Below, one piece after another: positions 1 to 11,424 of a stretch of DNA of 64,000 bases (positions are counted from its first letter, which is position 1; every line of letters begins with the position of its first letter). Both the position numbers and the translations under genes were made by a program. The DNA is from Blastocystis hominis. Its lineage: Eukaryota > Sar > Bigyra > Opalinata > Blastocystidae. The notes under the pieces were generated by a model. The model had not been told where the DNA came from and ran no database searches. It saw nothing but the letters and a program-made list of their open reading frames with translations. The DNA lies in NCBI RefSeq assembly GCF_000151665.1, contig NW_013171815.1:1315153-1379152 (forward strand). Direction: 5' to 3'.

Positions 1-2296
1 GATTGTGGAAGTAGGTCGCAGCGGAGTTTTTTAATGTATCAGAGTGGGATCCAGACTTTGAGAACGTGAAGTATTTGAAAAACATCGTGACGAATCTATC
101 CACAGAGTCGTTTATGTGTTTGATTTCGGATAACTTGTCGTTCCGAGACGATAATTTCCAAACGATTATGGTGGAGCGAAACGGGTATGATCGCTTCTAT
201 CTTCAGTTTTCGTTCCGAAAAACACAAAAGATATCGACCTTGCATCTGGAGCGACTGAACAAAGACTTTGTAAACAAGAACATTATTTCGATTGAGCGAA
301 CGGAGGGAACCGGAATCTACATGGAAATGCTGGACTTCACGAACAATGATCCCTACATCGATCACACGTATTCGCAGGCAAAATCGCACGTAATGCAGGA
401 TGGTGTTTGTGATTCGTAGAAGCAAGAGAACGATAAGAAAATGGATCAGACCATTTTCATTCGTCCCGATCCCTTGCATTCTTGGTACGCTTCTTTCATC
501 GTGTGCCAGACGCTCCGAATGTGGATAAGCACCTTTGAGAAATGTCAGGATACGTTCGATCGCGTGCTGGCGCTGCGGTCGTTGATCTTTTTCCAGCAGC
601 CCGCGAAGAAGAAGAAGTTTCAGGATAACAAGGAATACACCAAGCAGCACGCGTTCTACGATATTCTGATGGAGAAAATCAAGCAGGGCGAAAATATAAA
701 GCTGGAGGACTTCTTCAAGAAGCGACTGAAAGACAAACTGAATGATCCAAAGAAGAAGCAAGCCTATCTGAATAAAGGCGAGCCTTGGAACGATTTGGTG
801 ATTCCTGAAGACTACAAAAAAGAGGCCAAGAAGAAGATGATGGAGAAGCATAAGAGCGTTAAGAGAGAGAGGAGCAAGCAGGATATTATTCCGGATATTG
901 GGCCGATCGATGTGTTTGACGATGGAGTACACGAAGACTTTTTGTAAGGGATTATGGAATTCGGCCTACCTTGTAGAGGAATCCGACAGGAAGCGCTGCT
1001 GTCGTTCGTTCAGTGGCAACGTTGTTCGCCTGCAGACGAGCGCCCGGAAATGCAAGACAAGGGAAAGACCGATCTGATGAACTTCTTCAAAGTGTACCAG
1101 TACGACGATTCCAGCATTCGTCCTGTGATTTACGACGACGATGAATGCATGACCCGTCGAGGCATCATCACAAGTCTCGCTCTCATTCGAGATCATGACG
1201 AGTCGGAGTGAGTGGAAGCATTGAGGATTAGTTTTACCCCCAACGACATTCTCGACTTCCTTCTCGACCAGCTGCGCTCCCACGACTACGTTTCCTCTCC
1301 TTTGGTCTACGATGCGGACGAGGAATACATCGCTGCCCTGCTTTACTCGCTCGCCTCGGTGCAGACGCGAGCGATGTACGAGTGCATCTCGCATCTCGGC
1401 GACCTGCAAGGAGACAACTCGCTGGGAGAAAAGCAGCTGGAGCAATGCAACGAGGTGATTTCGAGCTTCTTTTCGTACCCTTCTCCGTCCTTCAAAGGAG
1501 CCGTTCTGGTCGCTGCACTCTATACAAAATCTGTGTTTGAAATGAGCGGTCGATTCCCCGTGTCGCCCATTTTCACTCACTACATCGAGCATTCGTATCC
1601 TGCGTAGACCTTTTTGTTTCCTCTATTGACTCTGTAGAGCGGTTCGCTGCGAAGCCTATCGTTGTTTGGTGCGTGTTCTTCTTCGAAAGGAGAACAATTC
1701 AAGGGAGTGGGTTTCCTCGTTCCTTTGGATTTTGAGTCACGCGCAAGCAGATCCGGACCCATCCGTTCCTGTCGCTTTCCTGGATTATCTCCTCAATCCA
1801 GAAGTGATGAACCCATTTGTCCCTATTTCGGAGTTCTATTTGAAGACAACGCGCATGCAGAAGCCGATTCTGCCTTCTTTTGAGGAAGGCAACACGGATG
1901 GCTTTCTGCTGGCCGAGAAGATTTGGGAACTGCTGGGATCTCGCAGTCGCTTCAATCCGCAGTTCCGAAAGCTGCTGTTTATATTGTACAAGCAGTTGTT
2001 TGGAGTGGGGAAACCGCAGGTGTATGGTCCGCAGACCCGAAGGTTTGGCATAAGCGATATTTCGTTTAGTGGAACGCAGTTAGAGCTTTATCCCGCCATG
2101 GTAAGAAAGGAAAGGAAGAGTGAGGGATAGATCAACACGATTTATATTAATAAAGGAAAGGAAACGCCGATTATTGAAAGAGAACGACGCATTGGTAGGG
2201 AAAGGGGAAAGAGTCAATGATAGATTCGCGACAATTCAAGAGCAGCTCGAATTCAATTCGGGTACGGTTTAATACGAGTAGTATTCATCGTTCTTG
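1..2296 (+). CDS. TAF2: TFIID subunit TAF2, C-terminal part (5' end outside window)
   Basis: TAF2 is the aminopeptidase-like TFIID subunit that helps position RNA polymerase II at promoters. Exons I can join: 1-10, 43-389, 420-943, 977-1207, 1232-1603, 1638-2100, 2131-2194 and 2224-2296. The spliced protein carries the TAF2 order of motifs: IRPDP followed by a W-rich segment, LMNFF before a SLALIRDHD segment, a helical stretch equivalent to the human KEVLTFILDLIKYND region, and a late SREWVSSFLWILSH helix. A lysine-rich insert follows the IRPDP segment. No stop is encoded at the end: the last codon is TG at 2295-2296, 3 nt before TGTTTGTT (2300-2307), so the poly(A) tail should complete UGA. 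The catalytic metallopeptidase part, if present, lies left of the window. Identity rests on ordered local similarity recalled from human TAF2. Confidence 0.82.
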
Positions 2297-2299
2297 TTT

Positions 2300-2307
2300 T
2301 GTTTGTT
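2300..2307 (+). terminator. TGTTTGTT polyadenylation motif of TAF2
   Basis: Exact TGTTTGTT. It lies 3 nt after an in-frame TG, which becomes UGA on polyadenylation. This matches the Blastocystis arrangement in which cleavage occurs a few bases upstream of the motif. Confidence 0.8.
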
Positions 2308-5300
2308 GGATATAGTGGAGTTAGCGGGGATTGAGAAGAAGTCTTTTTTGCTTGGGATGGATGGAAAGTGAGAGAGTACATTTTTAACAAAAAAGCATGC
2401 ATTAGATTTGATGTTGTTCTAAAGGAAATTAAGCCACTTTGCATATCAAGATGGGTACAACCATATGTCTACACCTTTCTTTCATGTTTTGTTTTCTATG
2501 TAGCCAACTCTAGACCTTGATACTCTTGTTCATTTTTATCAACAAAACACGTTTTGATTCCCTTTTTTATACTCTATTTCAGGCGGAGTCGGCACACGGT
2601 TGGTCTTCCATGTGCACAACTTAAAGGATCTCTGCACTTCTTCATCTCCGCTATTAATGACTCGCAGTCAGCCAGACTCAGCTTCGTATTAAATCGAACA
2701 GCATTCTTGCATGCCTAAAGACATATTATGTGCAGTATTCCTCCCATACACGTTGGGCAAGAAGTCGACGAATGGATGGAGGCGAATACAAGTGATATTG
2801 GTGTTCCGATACATGAAGAGAAGCAAGGAAGTCAATGTATTCCAGAAAGTCACTTCGGGTTGTAGCAAATCCATCAATTGCAGGCACTCTCTACAATGAA
2901 ATATCCATATTGTTTTGACAGTGAGAAGAACAGTCGTTGGATTTTGAATCGCCACCTCATATTTCCAAAAGGATAGCAAAGATATGTAATGTTTCACTGT
3001 TTGGACTTGAAATGCGGATACTGCGCATGTTATGTGTACTGTTTTCTCAAAAACAATCTCTTTTCTATCCGTCAATAGCATTTCTAGGTAATAATCTAAA
3101 TTCACTCTTTCGTGAGCTGCATGCTATGTGCTATTGAGTAAGAATAATAATGAACCTGATCGATGAGGTACAGAAAAGATGAAGAAGATAGGATTATAAA
3201 GCTATCAAACGCTTGTCCGCAGAGTCTACAGTTGTTTATTTCCTTTATATCATTAATCGGTTCTATAGAACATAGGCTTCTTGTTGTTGGTGTCTTTGTA
3301 ATGCTTGCTGTCGATATTTTTGTGATGCTTGGTGTTGGTGTTGGCGTTGGCGTTGATGTCAGCATGTCTTGTCTGTAATAATGGATATGGAGATGGTTTT
3401 GTTCACTTGATTCGATCACCTCTACAAAATCCTTTGACATGAAGGAAGGAAGTGTTATTCCCGATAAAGAATGATCGATTGTGGAGGAAAGAGTTTGTGT
3501 AGGATCATTGATAAATATAAAAATGAATGGCTTTCTAAAAAGTCAACTACCACCCCGATTTGTACTGGGATGACATGAGATGAGGCGTCATTGAATGGCT
3601 CTGATTGTGATTTCTACAATTATCATGATCGAAAGAACATTGGTACTGGAAAAAGTAATTCCATGTTTTGTCAATCTCTTTAAAATTTGAATTGTTTACC
3701 CAGAGAAGAGGGAATGAATTGTAGTACACTGCTCTCTTAGGAAGATACGTTTGACTACAAACTAGAAATAAGAAGCGAGATAATAGCAGCAGTTACATGG
3801 GGATGAAATGTAAATGACTAGATTCCTCTCTTTGTACAATATCAAATCGCGAACTAAAGGGTAAACAGAGAGAATTGCGTTTTCTGGGGACGATTTGGAA
3901 GGGAATGAAACGATCATTTCGCTTGTATTGCTGTCAATTCTATAATGAATCCAAAATCGCTATTTTACAAAGAAAACGAACAAGAACAAAATGCAATGTG
4001 AAATCTTTGAATACAGTCGACGATATCTGTTATCCAGTTTTCATCATTCTTAACACAGAGCTCTCTGTTAAGGATCCACAGATTTGAAATAGGATATTCT
4101 TCTGGGGGAAAATATGTCTTCAGAGAGTGGAGAGATTGTAACAACGGTTCCTTTCCTAGGAGTATTCTTGGAAAGTGTTTGAATCACACCTTTTCGTAGT
4201 ATCTAAGGAGAATCAACTTATTGTACCTACGATCGTCCTACCATGGCTCTCTTTGTTTTTCGAAGCAATACAAAGCTGAGCAACATAAGATAACGAGCAG
4301 TAAATGGCGATTTGCTCTTCATCAATTGCTCTTGAATCGTCCATGATAGATATCTCGTTTTGCTCCATGTTTGCAGACACTTGAATCGACGTAGATCCTC
4401 TCTTTATTGATAGAAAGAGTACTATGTAGTAGATTGCAGAGTTTGTTTACATGTGCTGAGAAGTGAATTATTCTGACCAAATCGATATCCAGACTGGATT
4501 TCATTGATGGTTTTCACACTAAGTCGATTCATTTTGAGGTAATAGCATTTCCCTCCATCATAGAACACTTATTCCATAAAAGTGCGTATTATGACTTCTC
4601 ATGATCCCCTCTTTGGTAGAGTAATCATTTGAAGCAGTTTGTATAGCTCATTATTATACTCCCAATGATTTAGGCTTCTGTAGTGTGTATACGATTCCTA
4701 TACATTGGTTGTCAACTATCGTGTAAAAATAGTTTTCATTTTTGCAACAGAGGGGATTTCGATGTATGAACTGTTTTCTTCCCTTCCCATCGATTTTCCC
4801 ATAATCGCATAGTGCTTCAGTCCCTGATAATATATTTAATCTTTGTTCTGATATGTGAAGTGTAATTAACGAGAATTGTGTTACAATACTTGTAAACTAT
4901 CAGAAATGTTGATGGTTGTAAAAATTACATATCCCTATAGACACGACAATCAGTGATTGTTACAATACCGTATCATTCATCACTCTTGAAAGTCCATTTC
5001 CCGAAATGACAATCAGCAGAATCCTCACGCAATTCCTCTATGATACACTGTACACTTTGTTATTTCCATGTACACGGTCAGTTTTTGCTTGAATGATGCA
5101 GATCATAGCAAACACGAGATACTTTGCTAAAGCGACTGTCCTACATTAGAGCACCACAACCACAAGCTAAAATAATCAAAAGTAGTTAATCACCTGCCAT
5201 ATCATCATGTACCTTTTATGACGGATTTCAAAATAGGACCCATCATGTGCATAGCTAATTGTACCTGTTGATAAAAAAACTAGATTCATCAATTTTGGTG

Positions 5301-5540
5301 GCATTCGTCAAACTGCTCGAGACGCCTCCTCCGATCGCACTCTACACCTTTTCATCATTTATTTCCATCTCCGTCGTTTCCATGCAAAACTTCAGTTTCA
5401 TCAATTCAGCGATTGTGAAGTTATTCAATCGTTGATATTCATACATTATTTGTGTACAGTGTAAAAAACTATAATAATCATAAAGCAGTTATCGATGCAT
5501 TCTTGCCTCCTTTTCATATTTTTTTTATTCGAATCCTAAT
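2308..5540. other. AT-rich intergenic island, no supported gene
   Basis: About 3.2 kb, clearly richer in A/T than the flanking genes. Open frames are short and none joins into a recognisable protein through the usual small introns. The longest is on the minus strand (2689-3440, listed separately). A small GTTGGT/GTTGGC repeat lies near 3330-3360. I find no tRNA boxes, no U-snRNA signature and no TGTTTGTT. Confidence 0.6.
2689..3440 (-). other. Doubtful minus-strand ORF pair, possible gene relic
   Basis: Two overlapping minus frames (3440-3102 and 3105-2689) would give about 112 and 138 residues. The first has a short Thr-Pro repeat and a CxxC pair; the second has a hydrophobic, Cys-containing stretch. 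They lie in different frames and no GT...AG intron of normal size joins them cleanly. There is no downstream TGTTTGTT variant and the composition matches the AT-rich surroundings. It could be a decayed gene or chance. I do not recognise a family. Confidence 0.2.
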
Positions 5541-8500
5541 ATGTCGAACGCATCTGTTATGCATGTAACTGCCACTCCTGCCTATGCTCATCCTACGAAT
5601 CCTGCTGATGAGGTGAAGGTGGCCTACACAGCTCCGCTTCCTACTGTTACTGCAATGTCAAGGACTCAGGCATCCATGGACAAACTTGGAATCGATGCAA
5701 CTAAGATGGAAGTGGAAGAAGAGCTTAAATCCTATAATCTTGAAGTGACTGCCGAGAACTACATCGAGTCGTTCAAGAACTGCAAGGATTTCTCTAGTAT
5801 GGAACAGTTGCGAAAGAAAGTCAATGAAGAGGAACATATGCTTCGTCGCGTCTATGCTAAGAAGGCTGCGCTGGCTGACAAGCCTCTGCTCAAGGAGAAA
5901 TATCCTCTTTTGGTGCCTGTTTTTGGAAATGAGGATATTTTCGATTGTGTCGCGCTCAGCAAGGAGGAAAAGAATACTCCAAAGGCCTTCCCATTGGAGG
6001 GAAAAAGAAAGAGTGCTGGAACGCGATCCATTGTCGATCGAGCTGGCTTCGCCACAAACTGGAGAATTTTTAGTGAGAATCTTCTGACACTCGTTAATTG
6101 GGATAATGTGTTTGTTGCTGGAGGAGCAGTGCTCGCTTGTCTTCTTCCTCCTCCTCCTAAAGCTACCAAGAACTACAAGTGTCTTCGAAAGTACTTCCAT
6201 GAAGATGTGTATGCTGGATCTGATATTGATCTCTTCCTTTATGGATTGAATGAAGAAGAGGGAAAGTAAGGATAATAGGGTTCGTTTTTGAACGATAGGA
6301 AAAAGTTGAATGAGATTTATGAGGCTGTGTGCAACGAGATTCCTTATACTGCGCTGGCATTCCGTTCTGCTTATGCCATCTCGATTGTTTCTCAGTTCCC
6401 TTATCGCCACATCCAAATTGTGCTTCGTCTCTATTCCTCGCCTGCGGAAATTCTGATGGGCTTTGATGTCGATTCCTGCTCCTGCGGATTTGATGGAAAG
6501 CAAGTGTACATGACTCCTCGTTGCCATCAGGCCTTGATCCGCCAGATGAATACAGTGGACATGACCCGTCGTTCTCCCACGTATGAGCTTCGCTTAGCCA
6601 AGTATGCGGACCGTGGATTTGAAGTGGAAGTTCCGATGCTGCAGCGAGAAAAGATCGATCCGATGATCTTTGAGAAGCCTTGGGATGAGGTGCGAGGATT
6701 GGCCAAGTTGCTGCTGCTGGAGAAGCTCCGAACGCCCGGTAAGTTGTAGTTGAAGGGAGTGATCGATAGAGGCTCGGTATGCGTATCGCCAGCGAACTGC
6801 AGGTCCGAATGCTAATTTCTCGTACAAGGTCGATTCAATGATGCGAGATCCCTATCTGAAAAAGCGTCTCGAGTTCTCTCCCGAGAAGGCGTCGGATTAT
6901 TCCACCGTCTTCCTTCCTTGGGGTCCGTCCTGGAACGCCAAGCGAATCCGCAAGTTGATGATGACCAAGGATATCGTGCTGAACAGCGACTGGAGTGAGA
7001 TTTACAACAACCGTGGATATCACACTCACCCCTGCTGGGTCGGCTCTCTGGAGGAAGTGATTAAAGATTGCTGTGGAGAGTGCCCTGAAATTCCTGCGTC
7101 TGTGGATCCTGAGACTTTGGAATGCTTCGTTCGCGGACCTCTTTCGTTCATTGTGGATGATCCGGGTCGCCAGTCGATCGGATCGTTCCATCCGATCACC
7201 GATGGAGATTGGACGGATGGCGCCTATTTGAGCAAGGATTCTGAAAAACTGACCGCAGCAGCGAATTGCGGAGACTTGGAGACGATCAAGGCCATTGTTC
7301 CCAATCTCTGTAAGGTCGATACTCCCGATGCGCTCGGACGAACTGCGCTGCATCTGGCAGTGCTCAGCAATCAGGTGGAAGCGGCCAAGCTGCTTTTGGA
7401 CTTGGGTGCGGATGCTACGCTTCATCTGAAAGATGGACGTTCTGTGCTCCATATTGCTGCCGAATACGGATACATGGAGATGTTGGCTGTGCTGTTTGAG
7501 AAGCTGAAGCTGTCCAAGAAGGGAGAATCGAACTCGGAGGAGTCGGGAGAGGGAATGGACTTGGATGAGGTGAACAAGAACACACAGCTGTCTGCTCTTC
7601 ACTATGCAGTTCTGTTTGGTCATGTGGATTGTGCGGAGTTTTTGCTGCAGAATGGAGCGACCTGCGATCGAATGATCTGGTCTGCTGACCACAATGTGGC
7701 GGTTTCTGTCATTTTGCTGGCAGCGCACTGCGAATACTTTAGCAAGCAGGTGTCTGTGGATCTGTATGAGCTGCTTCATCGTTATGGAGCTTCGCTGAAG
7801 TTGCTCGACAGTGGATTTAACAACGTCATGCATCAGTTGGCGAACTATAACTACATTCACTTTATGGAGTACATCTTGAAGCACGATCCCATTGCCAAGT
7901 CCTTATGTGAAGAAGTGAACTCGAGCTGCTTCACTCCCGCTTGTCTGGCCATGTACAATGGATACTACACGATGGCGAAGTTGATGATTGAAATGGGACT
8001 GCCTCTTCGTGCTTCGGAGAGTGCTGTGACTCTCACGAACAACCGGTAGGATTCGATGGAATGGATGAATGACGTGTAGAAGACGAAAGGATCGGAACGC
8101 GACTCGCTGGGGATTCACTCCTTTGGATGCCTCCAATGTGGCTCCTCCTCTCATTATGGTGGTCAATAACTCCAATGTGGATACGGAAGCCAGTTATAAC
8201 TTCGTAAGTTTTCGAATTGGATTGTTATGTGTAGTTGAAATTCCTGGTGGAGCATGGCGAAGATGTGAATGAAGTCTGGAATAATTCCACAGTTTTGGAT
8301 ACCATTTTGTCCAAAGACCCGTTCAAGTCTTTGGAAGAAGTGAAGGAAGATATGGAGCACTCCAATACAACTAACAAGCTTCAGATCGATTTGTTGGAAA
8401 AGGAACTGAAGAAGTATCAGCCTGGCTCGTACGACTATCTCATGATGAAGGAAACTCTCGATATCACAAAGGCAGCCTCCAAAGCGAATCGAAAACTGAC

Positions 8501-11336
8501 GACATGGAGATTGACCGAATTGAAGATGAGGACAGAATGGCCCAAGAAGGCTTATGAAATGATCGATAATCATGGAGGTATGATGTTCCTTGAGCTGAAG
8601 ACTCTGAATCCTGACCTGGTTGGCACGCGTAAGTCGAATCGCAGACAGAACCGCATGTTCGGCGATCCATTTGGCAATGCACAATCCACTCCTGTCAAGT
8701 GTGTAACTATAAAAGGCAAGACCGTGTTGCGAGGCATGAATCGTATTGAGGCTCTGCGAGAGCAGCATGCAAAGGACCAAGAAAAGAACATGAAGCAAGT
8801 GCGTATTCAGAATTCAGGAGAACCAACTGTGAGGGGCATTAATCAGTTCACGATCTATTCTGAAGCGAGTAGTTACGGATATCGTAATAATGGAAATGCT
8901 TCCGAAAATGAAACCGAGTCCTACCACAATCTGTTCATCGCCGTCTATAATAGCGATTACGATACTGTGCGTCATCTCTGTACTCCGGACAGCAAGGGTC
9001 ATTGCACCTTCGTGCTTTGCTGCGGATTGAATCGCTCACCTCTCTCGATTGCAGTGAATAAGGGAGATGTGGAGATGATAAAGCTGCTCTTTGAGCTGAT
9101 GGCCATGCAGTATACTCCGATCACGATTCATCGTGAGCTCAATCAGACCGGTAAGGTGAGCAACTATGCGCTGGTTTGCGGAGACTATGAGGAAGAGCAG
9201 GCGTTCGTCGATCCAAACGCGGATCATTCGCTGATCGTGAACACTTGCGATGTCAATATCAACTTCTTGGAGAAGTACGACTTCGATATGACGGGCATTA
9301 AGGAGTATGTAACAGCCAAGAAGGAGAATCAGTCGAATCCTTATGGTTATGATAATGATTGGCAGTATGCAGATTCTGATTCGGACTCGGATTCCGATTC
9401 GGATTCTGAAATGGATGTGGAAGATTCTTCCGATATGTCTCAAGTGAAGAACCATGTGAAGGATCACACCGAGAACTGCCATATTCTGCAGTACCTCATC
9501 TATCGCAATGACATGGAGCTGCTGAAGCTGTTCCTGGATTGCATGAAGCAGCTGGGTGATACCGTGTTTGAGAAGGACTTGAAGGCGAACAAGGTGAAGC
9601 AGGACGAGCACAAGACGAAGTGGTTATTGAATGCTTTGTATGGTGTCGATGTAAATGCGAGCTCGTATTACTACTCGTATCGCAACAGCACTGCAGATAT
9701 CATTAAGCCACTTATTATGAACGATAACGTTCCTATGATTCGTCTGCTGTTGCATTATACCTTCCTCGGACTGAACGTGTTGCGTGCGAAGGATGTGGAG
9801 CCTAAGAAGGATGTGGTGAAGCGTCGATTGGTGAATCATTACGATGATGATTCGGACTTTAGCGACTACAGTTACTCGGATGATTATGAGGACGAGGACG
9901 AGGAGAAGAAGGAGGAAATGAAGAAGGTGATGGAGGAGGAGAACGATAAGGAGCTGAATGAGGAAGGAAAGGTGGAAGAGGAGGAGGAAAGTGAATACGC
10001 CGATTCGGACGAGGAGGAAATGAAGGCTCTTCGTCAGTTCAAGCAGGAAGGCAAGGCGGAAGTTGATGAAAAGCGCAGCAATGCCATGCATCCCATCCTG
10101 ATCGCACTGCGCTATGCGGCAGAGAAGTCCTTGTCCTACTTCTTGGATCCCGCCAAAATGAAGGAGGATTTGGAGATTCTGAAGCAGAGCAACGAGGATT
10201 TCTCGAAGTACTTCGAGGAGGCCGATGGAATCGACGCTGTGTACGAGCGTGTGTTCTCCTTGAAGTATGTGAAGAATGACTACCGCCTGCTGCTGGAGGC
10301 TGCGGCGATGACCGATGAGGAGAAAATCTTCAAGAAACTGGTGGAGACGCTGAAGGGCCAAAGCCTGGATATCGATAAGCTGGTGCATAGAAGCAAGTTC
10401 TACCCGTCGCTGATCGAGTTCTGTCTCTCGCATCGCTGCTACGTTGTGGGTCAGTATCTGCTGAAGACCTTCTCGTTCCGCGAGAAGGAAGTGACCGAGG
10501 CCTTCTGTAGCCTTTCCCAGACGGTGACCAATCTTCATGTGGATATTACGTCGGTGAGAACAGGCCACAGCCTTACGGTGTGCATGGGATGGAATTCCAG
10601 AGGCTCGAGCTCGAGTGATAATGGCATGATGACTTCTCTGTACATCTACAAGAGCTTCATGCAGCTGATCCAGCTCATTCCCAAGGAGTTCAAAGACAAG
10701 GTCTTGGACAAGATGATGTCGCAGGTCCTGACAATTAATCGCCCTGCCTTGGTTGAAAAGCTCGTCAAGGAAATCCCTGTGCAGCTGCAGCAGTTCGATG
10801 ATATCGTGAAGAGCGTGATTGCCTCGAACAATGACACGGCGCTGGGTCTGCTGATCGATTGCATGGGACTGAAGGAGAAGCTGATGAAGGAGAACCCCAA
10901 CGGATACACGATTGTGGAGCTGGTGATGACGAAGTACATCGAGGATATCATCAAGAACCAGAGAAATAACAAGAAAGAGCGCGAGGATGAGGAGGAGCGA
11001 AAGGAGCACACGAAGCTTGTGGAGGACGAGTTCATGAAGAAGACCCAGATGCAGGAGCTTGTTGATTTGTATCGCTTGATGAAGAACGGAACGGGCTCCA
11101 GCGCGAAGATGCTGCAGCTCGTGTTGGAAGCGAGCAATGGACAGCAGCGCGAGTTGACGACTCTGGAGGAAGTGCAGGATCGTGTGAAGAGAGATTCCGC
11201 CGATATTGCGGAGAATGATCTTGGTAAGAGACGACGTTGCCTGGGAAGAATGGGCAATTTCAATGTGAACTATGTTAACAATGGACGTATATCCATGTTG
11301 AGCGGCATGCCGAAGGCCGAACTCAAGAAAGAATAG
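5541..11336 (+). CDS. Large ankyrin-repeat protein with nucleotidyltransferase-like N-terminal domain
   Basis: Exons 5541-6265, 6299-6738, 6770-8045, 8080-8203 and 8235-11336 give 1887 residues; introns are 33, 31, 34 and 31 nt. Residues about 194-230 hold GGAV followed by GSDIDLFLYGL, the G-G...D-x-D pattern of nucleotidyltransferase folds. A conserved block ending RRSPTYELRLAKYADRGFEV follows. Ankyrin repeats start near residue 550 (GRTALHLAV, GRSVLHIAAE, LSALHYAV) and recur through the middle. The C-terminal half is long-helical and charged, with a (SD)n run and an Asp/Glu-rich stretch. Similar two-part proteins exist in oomycetes and other protists, as I recall. Whether the N-terminal domain transfers nucleotides cannot be told. 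The stop TAG is encoded; TGTTTGTT follows at 11379. Confidence 0.75.
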
Positions 11337-11378
11337 AGAAGTCGTGATGAATCAGTAAATCCGTAAATGTATATGGTG

Positions 11379-11386
11379 TGTTTGTT
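11379..11386 (+). terminator. TGTTTGTT motif of the ankyrin gene, overlapping inverted partner of SAC1
   Basis: Exact motif 43 nt after the stop. On the other strand at 11396-11389 lies TGTTTGCA, a variant serving the converging SAC1 gene. Together they form an imperfect palindrome of about 18 bp. Confidence 0.75.
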
Positions 11387-11424
11387 GTTGCAAACAATGA
11401 ATTGGTATAGTGTGTCGTCGCTCA

